From Zoopage sp. CT-All (taxonomy: Eukaryota; Zoopagomycota; Zoopagomycetes; Zoopagales; Zoopagaceae), in contig QZWS01000072.1 of NCBI GenBank assembly GCA_004114245.1, forward strand, positions 1-30,149: a stretch of DNA of 30,149 bases, read 5' to 3'. Below are positions 1 through 9,181 of this stretch, in pieces (within the stretch, counting starts at the first letter, position 1; every line of letters begins with the position of its first letter). Below the pieces are notes generated by a model. It made no database searches. It was given only the letters and a program-made list of their open reading frames with translations, and was not told where the DNA came from. A program made the position numbers and the translations under genes.

Positions 1-921
1 ATTCTCCACATTCCTGCCATTGTAGTTCTTGACAATCGCACCAAAGTCAATGGCCTTGAGGTTCTCTGTATTGGATTGCGCCATCTTGTTTATCCAGTTC
101 GCAATGGGAATCTATCTAAGTGTTTTCATCATGATCATAGCACCATTTCACGTATTTGGACCTGGTTCATTTCTCATCTGGCAGCAATTGGACAGCGAAT
201 TCTTCACTGGGATGACCAGTGGCTAACAACTCAGTTACTGACTGGCTTTGCAAATGCAATTGCTCAACAAGGAGCTCCATTTCGATGATTTCAAGGAATA
301 TTTGGATTTATTGATGGAACTTTCCACCCTTGCTCAAGACCCTCACAAAACCAACAAAGTGTCTATAGCGGCCATAAACGAAGCCATGGACTCAAATATC
401 AGGCAATTGTAGGGCCAGATGGATTGGCATTCCACCTCTCACAAGCATTTGCAGCAAGACATCATGACTTATTTGTTGTCAATGAGTCTCAAATTGTTAT
501 TTCAATGGCAGAGAGTCTGGCAGGGTTTGAAGGGCAACTATATTTATATGGAGATCTTGCCTATCGTGGGAAACAGCCTTGGATTCAAGTACCATATGGA
601 GGAGCAGTAGAGTTAATGACACAAGAGCAAATTGAAGCAAATAAGGACTTATCTAAAGATCGGATTGCAATTGAGCAATATTTTGCTCTAGTCACAAAGT
701 AAGAGTATACTTTTCTATTAGAGCTAATAACTATATTAATCTATGGCAATTTGTGGACTTCAAAAAGGGGCAGAAAATTTATTTAAATGCTATAGCTCAT
801 CAATATGCTGCTGCTGTTCTACTCACTAACATCTATACATGTATGTATGGGAATCAAATTAGCCACTGGTTTAACATTGCACCTCCAAGTCCAAGAGAGT
901 ACCTGGCAAATGCATTTGATT
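1..921 (+). pseudogene. PIF/Harbinger DDE transposase, decayed, left end outside the window
   Basis: Would catalyse cut-and-paste transposition of a PIF/Harbinger element. The frame is open from base 1 to 702 except for one TGA at 286-288. It shows an N-terminal helix-turn-helix-like stretch (about 76-200), then FIDGT (Asp codon 313-315), YSGHKRSHGLKYQ, YGDLAY (Asp 553-555) and RIAIEQ (Glu 673-675), which fit the family's DDE triad. The family's tail (LWQFVDFKK through REYLANAF) resumes in another frame at 741-921. A 41-nt intron with a good donor (GTAAGA at 699) would join the parts, but the expected acceptor at 738-739 reads AA instead of AG. One nonsense codon plus a lost acceptor indicate a dead copy. 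DNA is more AT-rich than the host genes. The N-terminus lies off the window. Confidence 0.85.
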
Positions 922-1773
922 GATTGATTGGTAATCTTTTTGCTATTTAAATTTTTAATAATAAAACATATTATTATACAATTTCAACACATATACTATA
1001 TATTCATTCTACCTATGCTTCTCTGCTAGCAGCATCAAGATCCAAGCTACATTCTCATTGGCTACCCATTGATTTTCAATTTCTTGCTTGCGAAGCTGAC
1101 GATCCTCACGGCGATCATCAATTTCAAGTTGAAATGCTTGCTGCTCCCACTCCTGTCGATGCTCCACTAGAATTTGATCTTGAGCACGTTGAGCAAGGCG
1201 TTCCTCATGCTGTTGGGCCAGCAGAGTAATTACATCTCTAGTGCCAGTATCCAAAGTACCCGCCAATGCACTCCTTTGACGTCATTTTCTGCTACGATCT
1301 TCAGTATTCCCAATACGATCCTCACCAATCTCAGCACCAGCATCACCAGCGAGCACCATATCAGGCGTTTCCAGGTCAGCAAACTCTAGTAGTGGTGGTC
1401 TATAGCGTCCTTGTATTGCCGCCAGCTAAACTGAAGTATCTCCCTGTTTCAAACGCAGCTTCCTTGCCTTTTCCTGCTCCTTCTCTTTTGCTAGCTTTTC
1501 CTACAATGCACATTAAACTAATAAAGAAGAGATTTAAAACCTACTGCGTGTGCCTTCATCTCCAAGTCAATGTCTGTAATCAACTGCTCTACTAATCCAT
1601 ATTGGGCCACCACACCACTCATTCCCAGCTCTTGTGCCAATGCCCTCCGACCCTTTGCCATAATCCGATTGAACTGGGTTTGACAGGCACGCGATTGAAC
1701 AGGGACTGGTGGTAACAATAAAGCAAAATCTGCGGCAACCAACTCAAACCATGCACTTGTTTCCCCATAGACA

Positions 1774-1792
1774 GGTGTATGCGCATTATGCA
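1774..1792. repeat. Target-site duplication of the SINE-like insertion, copy 1
   Basis: A 19-bp direct repeat, identical to 1892-1910, bounding the tRNA-like insertion. Removing the insertion and one copy restores continuity of the partner-gene reading frame around HNAHTP. Confidence 0.8.
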
Positions 1793-1891
1793 TTGAATTG
1801 AATTGAATTTCATTGCTTCGGCAACGCCGCGTCCACTGAGCTACAACGTAAAGTCCAGCTGACTGGGCAAGTTCACCCTGGCGTGCTGCCG
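1793..1891 (-). mobile_element. Short tRNA-like retroposon (SINE-like) insertion
   Basis: A 99-bp segment interrupts the Harbinger partner gene. Its flanks are identical 19-bp direct repeats, GGTGTATGCGCATTATGCA, at 1774-1792 and 1892-1910. Read on the minus strand it contains TAGCTCAGTGG (1833-1843), a textbook Pol III A box, and ends in a short (TTCAA)n run next to the downstream repeat. Long target duplications, a Pol III-like promoter and a simple-repeat tail are the hallmarks of a SINE mobilised by LINE machinery. The B box is only weakly recognisable (AATTCAATTC), so a retroposed tRNA fragment is an alternative. Confidence 0.65.
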
Positions 1892-1910
1892 GGTGTATGC
1901 GCATTATGCA
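1892..1910. repeat. Target-site duplication of the SINE-like insertion, copy 2
   Basis: The second identical 19-bp copy. It encodes the same HNAHTP residues as copy 1 in the broken partner gene. Confidence 0.8.
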
Positions 1911-2197
1911 GCAGGACTTGCTTTAGTAGAATGACGTTTTCTTGATGCGACCAGTAATGGGCATTGGTACGGCTGGAGGATGGGATTGAATTGGAGGCAG
2001 CAAGCATGTCAGGGAACTCGGCTAGCACTTCAGGCACTTCTACAAGGTCTGACTGCAATTCCTTTACTCAGAATCATCATGAATATGATTGATTTGATTA
2101 CCTGATTCAGCATTTAAGGGCTGGGTAGATGTGGGTTATTTGGGGCAGCGGCGCGGCAAATTGCACAGGGAGCTGGTAGAAAAACTGGTAATTTTTG

Positions 2198-2257
2198 AAT
2201 CACACAAACCAGGCGGCGGCCGATCCATCCCAATTGGGAATGAGCTGGTGTGTGATT
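2198..2257. repeat. Imperfect inverted repeat in Harbinger flanking DNA
   Basis: The arms AATCACACAAACCAG (2198-2212) and CTGGTGTGTGATT (2245-2257) are nearly complementary. Between them lies the 12-bp palindrome TCCCAATTGGGA (2228-2239). It sits in the otherwise gene-less 2060-2560 stretch between the Harbinger partner gene and the LINE. It may be part of a transposon end or a foldback element. Nothing else was recognised in that stretch. Confidence 0.5.
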
Positions 2258-2621
2258 TGATTTTTTGCCAACTGCGCAAAGTCCCTATTGCTTAAACCCA
2301 GCAGCAGTGATGAGAGCTGACAGTGACTGGCATATGACTGCAGATTGCATGCTCTAAATTGATTGGAAGTGTGATAGATGCACTCAATTATCAAGTACAA
2401 AGTATGGACTCTGAGTCTACAGTTGATGTGCCACGTGGCCCTTGGCCTGAGAGAAATGCCATGTATTGGGCCGTGGCATCAATACAAGCTGTCGTTACTC
2501 AATTTTATCATTCTGCTACTATTGGTCAGTTGTTGTGCTGGTTTGCATCCCTCCCACCTGGGTTAAAAAACCCCATGGGGAAAAACCGTGGTCAGGAGTG
2601 ATGCCCTCGCCAGGTCCTACT

Positions 2622-5600
2622 CTAGGTTGTCGGTTGTGCCAGTCCTAGTCTTGCTTGCTCGAGACGCTCCTGCAGACTTGCCCAGTTTGCCGTGAACTTC
2701 TCTTGGGCCCTGTGTCGATGGGCTGCCAATTTCTTGGCCTCGAGGATGTCTCGGAGTTCTCCTAGGAATGATCTCCATAGTCCAGCCGGGGCCACCATTA
2801 ACATGCTGTAGATACGTTCAGTGTGTGCTCGGTAGATACAGTATATTCCCACACCCCAGATTAGGGTGTGCGCCTTGGTGGTGAGTTCCGAAGGGGTGGA
2901 GAGGCCACCCCAGAAGGCATCTTTTGTTAGCGGAGGGTTGCTACCCATCAGTGTATAGGTTACTTTTCCCCAGAATGGTGCCACTGCGTGGGGACATGTC
3001 CAGAAGCAATGATCTGTGTCTTCTGAGGCGGCACCACATAGATTACACGCTGCAGTTTGATTGGGGATGAAATGCTTAATAACATTATTGGTGTAGTGGC
3101 CTTGCTGGTGGCAACGCCAAAGTTGGGTCTGATACTTAGTCGGGAGGATCTTATCGAAAACTTGAGGCCAGAGTGTTGATGGATCCAGGGCTGGGGCTAC
3201 CCGCAAGGGTGCTGTGATTATTGACCTGATGAGCCATCGACGACCAGTGCTTACTGTATACTCCTTGATAGGGGACTCTGCGAATGTCGTAGCTCCCAAG
3301 AAAGCCCACATTGGTGGCTCGGATTCCTGTTGGGTGTCTGCTAGGATATCCATCATATCTGGAGAGAAATGCCAGGCGCGAGTTTGAATATTCTGATGGA
3401 CTCGTGATAGCATGTCCTGGTGTGAACCCTCTGCAATACTTGCAGTGGGCCTTAGAGTAAGAATTCCCCTCATTCTGGTCAGGATATCGGCAATTGTGGG
3501 GGCGGCAAGGAATTGAACATCTGGTCGGGGTGTAAATCCAGTGCGGTTGACGAACAGTAGAAACAAAGGCGCGTCCCAGACTGCATCTGCTGACATTGAT
3601 TTGAGGTTGCTACTCCCTGTGCACAGACTTTGGAAGGCCCAGAGACGACCATGCCAAATGGCGGGGAGATGGCTTAGCTGTCCTGATTGCGATTTCGTAT
3701 CTGGCAGCTAAGGCGGGAAGAGCGATGGCTTATCCAGGTGGTGTAGGAGAAGAGCAAAGGTACCAGATTGCCAGGCGCCTGTAGGGTTGGCCAGCAGACA
3801 AAACCACCACATACCAAGGGAGGCAATTGCTTGCTGCTGGAATGGTAGTAGGCCCAGTCCTCCTTCTTTTGGATGGCGAGTGAATATCGAGAAGGCGATG
3901 TTTCCCGTGTGGGCTCCACGAATGAATCGGCGACATAGATTGGTCAGGTAGACCCATGCTTCGCCTGGGAATTCTATGACCTGCGCCGCGTACCAGAGCT
4001 TGGAAAGCACTAGCGAGTTGAGTGCTAGGACTCGTCCACGTACGTCCAGATTGTGGTGCAGCAGTAGAAAAGTAGCAGTCTCTTTTCTGATACATTAAGT
4101 TCCACAAGACTTACTCTGCTCCACACCACACAGATGCTTGTCGCCTAGCTTGGCCAGTCGTGCATGGATTCCACGGCGGATGAGTTGCCACGTCGCTTCC
4201 ACCGAAATGCCTTGCTCGTCCATCACGATTCCTAGGGAGCGGACAGGGGCAGACACTGTAACGCGGGTGCCAGGGAGGTTTACCATTGAGCAGCCCCCAA
4301 GGAGCAGATGTTGTCCCTTGTCCTCATTATTGTGGGCGTTAGATCCTGCGGAATACAGCCCGTACGTTCCTCTTAGTACTTGTACCCCGTATTCGTTTTG
4401 GACCACAACTTGGGTATCGTCCGCATAGGCGATTACTGCGGGGAGGGCGACATTCAGATGTGGGAAGTGGACCGGAGGGAGTAGTTGTCGCAGTCGTGCC
4501 AAGAATGGCTCAAATGTCAGGTTGTAAAGCAATGGAGAGAGTGGATCACCCTGTCGGAGACCACGGAGCACTGGTATGTGCCGACTGGGGTATCCGTTGA
4601 CTAGGACTTGGGCTGTTGCCGGGGTGTACAGGGCATTGATCACCCGCATCCAGGCTTGGCCAAATCCGAGATGGTTGAGAACATTGCGTAGGTAGCCCCA
4701 GTCTACACGGTCATATGCTTTGGCCTGATCTAGGAAGAGGACAGCGGCGGGAACTTGGTGTGTGTTGCATAACTCCACCAATGTTTCCGTGGTATAGACC
4801 GCTTCATAGATCAATTGGCCAGGGACGAACCCATACTGTTCTTTGCCTATGATTGTTCCTGCGCACTTCCCAAGTCTTGTTGCCAGGACTCCAGTGAATA
4901 TCTTGGCGTCCACGTCAATGAGTGCGATGGGGCGCCAGTTCCCGAGCTGCCTCCGATCGCCTTTCTTGTGGATCAGGGTGATCGTTGAGTTGAGAAATGT
5001 CGCCGGGGCATGTCCTGTATCCATTATACTATTATATAAGGAGGTCAGTGCTGGGACCAGCTCCTCCGCGTGCTCCTTGTAGATTGCTCCGCAGAGGCCG
5101 TCCGGTCCGGGTGATTTCCAGGGCGCTAGTCGCTTGATGGCTGCCTTGACTTCCTCCATTGCAATTGGCGCATCCAGAATTTGCCTGTCCTTGTCGGCCA
5201 GTCTCTTGGTCCAATGTGAGAGGAGTTCCCGGGTGGCACTTGGCGATGTTGGCTCAGGGGCATAAAGCTGCGTGTAGAATGCTCGCTGCGCTTCCAGTAT
5301 CTCGTCCTGGGAGAAGACTTCTTGGCCTTCCAGGGTGAACACCAAAGTCATTGCACTTGCATCGTAAGGGGGGCGTAGACGGCGGAAAAACTTAGCTGTG
5401 GGGGCAACAGAGGCCGAGACTGATGCCAGGCGATTGAATCGGGCCTTTGCTGTTGCCCCTTTTTCCAGTGTTTGCTGTAAGTCCTGGTGCGCAATTGCCG
5501 CATTCCCGAGCCATTCGAAGGGGCGTTGTGCGATTGGGGTGGCAAGGACAGTATCCAGTCGGGATTGTGCCGCTGCGATATCCGCGTTCTGATTGTCGCG

Positions 5601-6524
5601 TATAGTTTTCTCCCGGTTCTTGGCTAGGTCCCCTATGGTGGCTTTGATCGAGGGCCATTGTCGTCCTTCCGGTTCCATCCTGTGGTGCCGGGGGTCCTTC
5701 ACGATTGCTGACATGTCTTGGCGGAACCTGCTGTCTTGTAGGACGCGTGGGCGGAGACGCCATCTGCCTGGGCCTCTGCGCATCATCTCGGGCAGGGAGA
5801 AGTGCGCTATTACTAGGTGGTGGTCAGTGAGGGGGAATGCCCGGGTGTGACGTAGTGGATGCGATGTGGCACACAAAGCCAGTCGTGCTGATGCAAAGAT
5901 GGCGTCCAATCGCGCCCATGTCTTGTGCGCCGCGCTCTTGTGGGTCCATCGCCAAGAACTTGGGTTGCAGTAGCGAAACACGTCCACAAGACCTCGCGTT
6001 TTCATGTCCGCGTCCAGGGGGCCCCACGGATTTGAAGGCATGCTGATTTGAGAGTGGTCGAGGTACGGGAGGGCAAAAGAATTGAAGTCGCCAGCCACGA
6101 TTTGATTGATTGCTCTTGGAACGTTCACCAGGGATTCCAGAAAGTCCTTGCGGCGGTTGTTCCTGTTGCTGGGCGGGGCGTAGATACACACAATGTCGAA
6201 GACACTTGTCTGTCCGAACGAAACTTGGGCTTGGAGTATCCGGCCTTGTTCTTCGGGGGTACCAGTTGTGTCCACGCACGTAGAGGTAATGATTTTTGCT
6301 GATGGGTGAAGGGGGATGATGGCGCAGTGTGTAGTGAAGACAGCGAGCGGAAACACTTGGCGAAACCAGTTTGCTGCTATGGCGGAGCCAAGTCGCACAT
6401 CTTGTAAACACACAATGTCTAATTTGAGGGAGATGATTGATGATAGTAGGGGGGAACGGCGGTTTACCGTCTCGGCACCCATGCCGTTGATGTTGAGGGT
6501 GCCAAGACGGAGCGGGTGGGACAT
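2622..6524 (-). pseudogene. LINE ORF2: endonuclease, reverse transcriptase, zf-RVT; two nonsense codons
   Basis: One continuous frame of 1301 codons broken only by TAA at 4097-4095 and TAG at 3710-3708. The N-terminus is an APE-type endonuclease (LGTLNINGMG, CLQDVR, VAGDFNSF, ARLDAIF, LTDHHLVIAHF). The middle is the reverse transcriptase: GNWRPIALIDVDAKIF, FLDQAKAYDRVDWGYL, GLRQGDPLSPLLYN, and the catalytic YADD at residues 700-703 (4427-4416). The C-terminal part has a cysteine/histidine zf-RVT signature (CNLCGAASEDTDHCFWTCP, around 3030). The first stop falls after the reverse transcriptase, so the translated 809-aa product would keep endonuclease and polymerase but lose the zinc region. 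Otherwise the copy looks young. Long antisense ORFs here are shadows. Confidence 0.9.
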
Positions 6525-8233
6525 TACTGGCCACCACCAGGGCCAGTGTTAGCTGCAGCCCTTGGTGGCGGATTATCTGTGAGAGGGGGAGGGGCGGCCG
6601 ATCCTGGGAATGCGCGCGTATTCGAGACCACGGCCCTGATCGAGTTCATCACTCGCGGGTCTTGACTGATGGCCTGTCGTACCGTCTCAACCCTCTTGTC
6701 CTTCCAGTATGCTCCCGCGTCCTGGCGAATCTGCTGAGCTTGCAGAGACCAGTAGGAGACCGATTCCTCCAGTGTCGTTTCGTTAGTGTCGTTTCTGCGG
6801 GCGCGTTCCTCTTCCGCGGCCTGAACCTGCAGGTCCAGCCAGGCAACTTGATTGTAGGCATCCTCTGATGGAGGAGCCTCCCGTGCCGCCTTGCGAGTGT
6901 GGTAGCGGGGGCGAGGGCGAATTGGGGCGCACAATTCCGCAAGGACCGAGTTGGTACTCCCCTCGGCTTCTTCGATGTCGGCTGTGCTGGCCTGTGTGTC
7001 CGCCGCTGTCATTCCATTTACCATGGACTGGTCTGCCCTGTCTAGATCCATGCCAGTCGCTAGGGCCATCGCATTTTCATCCGCGAGAAAGCGAGAAGGG
7101 GGAGAGAGTGTGACGGGGACAGGGACTGCGGGTGTAGTCGATTTGGGCGCCCGCTTCCTGCCCTGATTCTGAGTCGAGATGAATGGTGCGGCTGTGCTTG
7201 GCAAGTTCCGGCTCTGATTGGGTGGGGTCCTTGGTGGTTCCGTCTGTGGACGATCTAAGTTCCTTGCTGTGGTCGGGCTTGCCATTGCTTCTGCCACCAC
7301 GTTGGTCACCATGGCCATTACCTCCTCATTCAAGTCGGGGGTCCCCATATTGAGCTGGTTAGGGGGGGTGGCCGGAAGCTGGTGGGCTGCATTGGACCGG
7401 ATACCACCAGGCTGTTCGTATGCTTGTTGTTCCAGGTCCGCTGGGGGCCGGAACGGCTCCTCCTTGCACTCCTCCGCAGAGTGTCCCGTCCTGAAGCACC
7501 GGGGACATGCGTCGTCTGCGCCTGGGTACCAAAGTGCTGCCTTGCAGCCCGCAATCGTGATCTTGCGGCCGATGCTGGCAAGGGTAGGGGAGGCCTCTGC
7601 CAGAGTGACCCAAGCAATATTGTACGCTCCTCCTGACTTGAGGCGACCCTGGTCATCTGGGCGGCCTGCGAGCGCAATGTCTTGGACACGACCGACGTCT
7701 AGATGCTTGACGGCATCCTCGATTGCTAGGGCCGTCTTCCTCAGTCCCTCGACCGTGCGGGTGTCCGCTGGGAATCCACGGATATCTAGATCAACCGTTC
7801 GCATCCCCGGGTGGATGCAAGGTCTGCAGGGAACAGCTATACCATCAATCTTGAGTCCTCCGCGGTAGAGTGGGCTGGTTGGCTCAAGTGGCTGGTCGAT
7901 GGCGACAATGATCAAGCATCGGCGAACTCGCACTTCCGTCACAAGCGTGCGTCCTTCGCCGATGGCTTCCCAGATTTTGTCTTGCACTTCTTCGATTCTG
8001 GCGAGGGCGTTTGGAACACTTGAGACGTCAAAGGCAATCGCGGTCCGGTGGTGGGAGATCACAGCGGTCGGCATCGCCTTGATCCTTGGCATTGACGGCT
8101 CTACATACGCCGCCAGGAGGTAGAGCAAGCTGAAGAACTTTGGATTGAATATATCACGGCTTGATGGATTCGAGGCTGCCTTTGCATAGGATCGGTTCGG
8201 GGCTGCGGCTGTTGGCGGTCCGCGTTGGGGCAT
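6524..8233 (-). CDS. LINE ORF1, gag-like RNA-binding protein with zinc knuckle
   Basis: A 569-aa ORF1 protein, expected to bind element RNA and help form the retrotransposition particle. A CCHC knuckle is clear: CPRCFRTGHSAEEC with Cys243, Cys246, His251 and Cys256 (C-x2-C-x4-H-x4-C). Upstream is a folded-looking region of about 180 aa, probably an RRM-like or ORF1-specific domain (inference). Downstream is a long Pro/Thr/Ala-rich segment, then a charged region and a Gly/Pro-rich tail. It opens with a true ATG (8233-8231). Its TAA stop shares one base with the ATG of ORF2 (TAATG, 6526-6522), so ORF2 is probably translated by termination-reinitiation. The frame is intact. Confidence 0.85.
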   Translation of the reverse strand: MPQRGPPTAAAPNRSYAKAASNPSSRDIFNPKFFSLLYLLAAYVEPSMPRIKAMPTAVISHHRTAIAFDVSSVPNALARIEEVQDKIWEAIGEGRTLVTEVRVRRCLIIVAIDQPLEPTSPLYRGGLKIDGIAVPCRPCIHPGMRTVDLDIRGFPADTRTVEGLRKTALAIEDAVKHLDVGRVQDIALAGRPDDQGRLKSGGAYNIAWVTLAEASPTLASIGRKITIAGCKAALWYPGADDACPRCFRTGHSAEECKEEPFRPPADLEQQAYEQPGGIRSNAAHQLPATPPNQLNMGTPDLNEEVMAMVTNVVAEAMASPTTARNLDRPQTEPPRTPPNQSRNLPSTAAPFISTQNQGRKRAPKSTTPAVPVPVTLSPPSRFLADENAMALATGMDLDRADQSMVNGMTAADTQASTADIEEAEGSTNSVLAELCAPIRPRPRYHTRKAAREAPPSEDAYNQVAWLDLQVQAAEEERARRNDTNETTLEESVSYWSLQAQQIRQDAGAYWKDKRVETVRQAISQDPRVMNSIRAVVSNTRAFPGSAAPPPLTDNPPPRAAANTGPGGGQ

Positions 8234-8408
8234 TTTTGCGAGTTTTTTGCGGCCATGGCAGAGTTGAGGCCGCTCGGGGTTTGAGTATCCAACAAGTTTT
8301 TCTCCCGACTATGAGCCAGTTCCAATTACTCTTACGCACTTCATTTCTCTAGCTGACATGTCAATCTGTTACGAAGTACAAGTGTCCTCAAGAAGCTGGG
8401 CGCAGCAT

Positions 8409-9035
8409 CTACGCCTTTTTGCCATTGTGCCAGCGCAACACGGCCTCTGCCATCTGCTTGCCCTGGAACTCCGCGACCTCGAGCTCCTTTTCGCTGGGCT
8501 GGCGCGACCCATCGCTCTTGGTCACCGTGCCGGCGCCCCACGGCCCGGCCCCAATCACCTCATCGACTATCGAGAGGTGCGGATGCGTGTACCCGAGCGG
8601 CACAAAATGTATGCCGTGGTGCACGAAATGGGTAAGGAAGGTGTGCGCGGTCGTCTCCAGCCCGCCGTGCTGGGTGGCGGTGGACGAAAAGATGCCGGCC
8701 TGCTTTCCTACCAGCGCGCCCTTGGCCCACAGGCCTCCCGTGGCGTCCCAGAACGCCTTGAGCTGGGCCGGGCCCTGGCCATAACGGGTGGGCACACCAA
8801 AGAGAAAGGCGTCGGCGTGGACCATATCCGTGGGGGCGAGCACGGGGACGTCGGCGGGCGGGGCAGCGTACATCTTGGCAAGGACCTCCTCCGGCAGCGT
8901 CTCGTTGACGCGGAAGAGCTTTGTGGTGACGCCGGCCACGGAGGCAGCGCCGCGGAGCTCTGCGAGGGCAAGCTTGTGGATATGGCCCCAGAGGGAGTGG
9001 ATGATGATGTAGAGGGTTGGGCCGGTCGATGACAT
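8409..9035 (-). CDS. WrbA-type NAD(P)H:quinone oxidoreductase
   Basis: A 208-aa flavodoxin-fold FMN enzyme of the WrbA/Pst2/YCP4 family. These carry out two-electron reduction of quinones and act in oxidative-stress defence; fungal members are often membrane- or eisosome-associated. Visible family motifs: the N-terminal FMN loop (HSLWGHI), ETLPEEVLAKM, FGVPTRYGQGPAQ, FWDATGGLW, IFSSTATQHGG, FVPLGYTH and DGSRQPSEKELE. Length matches the family (about 200 aa). ATG at 9035 is chosen because the conserved beta-strand begins about seven residues later; a longer in-frame start at 9140 adds unrelated sequence. No intron. It lies 146 bp downstream of the MMADHC-like gene on the same strand, and the LINE is inserted just beyond its 3' end. 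Confidence 0.93.
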   Translation of the reverse strand: MSSTGPTLYIIIHSLWGHIHKLALAELRGAASVAGVTTKLFRVNETLPEEVLAKMYAAPPADVPVLAPTDMVHADAFLFGVPTRYGQGPAQLKAFWDATGGLWAKGALVGKQAGIFSSTATQHGGLETTAHTFLTHFVHHGIHFVPLGYTHPHLSIVDEVIGAGPWGAGTVTKSDGSRQPSEKELEVAEFQGKQMAEAVLRWHNGKKA

Positions 9036-9181
9036 GATGCAGGCGGCTGTTGGTGGTGAGCGTGAGAATTGAGCGCTGCGCCTTTTGCCTTTTAAACCGG
9101 AGCATGACAAATCGAGCGAATTTGTCCTCGCACGTTGCATTTGTCAGCCACCGCGTGGTAGGCAGCAGGGAGCTGTTGGGG

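Larger units (their letters stand above)
1009..2060 (-). pseudogene. PIF/Harbinger Myb/SANT-like partner gene, disrupted
   Basis: Harbinger elements usually carry a second gene for a Myb/SANT-like DNA-binding protein that acts with the transposase. Here it converges on the transposase from the opposite strand. The reading starts near 2060 (acidic stretch, then HYWSHQENVILLKQVLLHNA) and resumes after an insertion at 1773-1541 (YGETSAWFELVAADF ... MAKGRRALAQELG), matching a trihelix/Myb layout of spaced tryptophans. A likely 48-nt intron (GTAGGT...TTGTAG) follows the IDLEMKAHA stretch. A charged, glutamine-rich coiled-coil tail then runs to the stop at 1009. Damage: a 118-bp insertion after the HNAHTP codons (1 mod 3, so frameshifting), an in-frame TAG after GDTSV, and a TGA near 1280. 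No convincing start codon was found. Confidence 0.65.
2560..8340 (-). mobile_element. Near full-length LINE (non-LTR retrotransposon)
   Basis: A two-ORF LINE on the minus strand, about 5.7 kb: ORF1 (8233-6524), ORF2 (6524-2622), a short 5' leader, and a 3' trailer containing CCCCATGGGG followed by T-rich sequence. An APE-type endonuclease, a reverse transcriptase with YADDT, and a C-terminal zf-RVT motif suggest the L1/Tx1-like assemblage (inference). The ends are estimates: no convincing target-site duplication or poly(A) was found. The element lies just 3' of the WrbA-like gene, whose stop is at 8409. Confidence 0.85.

Noticed and set aside
2622-6524. RIP-like C-to-T mutation of the LINE
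   Set aside because: Only two nonsense changes fit the pattern; the rest of the frame shows no excess of TpA conversion, so ordinary mutation is enough.
7218-7868. 216-aa open frame on + opposite LINE ORF1
   Set aside because: Antisense shadow of a clear ORF1 with a zinc knuckle; composition reflects the complementary GC-rich codons.
8358-9032. 224-aa open frame on + opposite the WrbA-like gene
   Set aside because: Antisense shadow; the minus strand carries the complete family signature.
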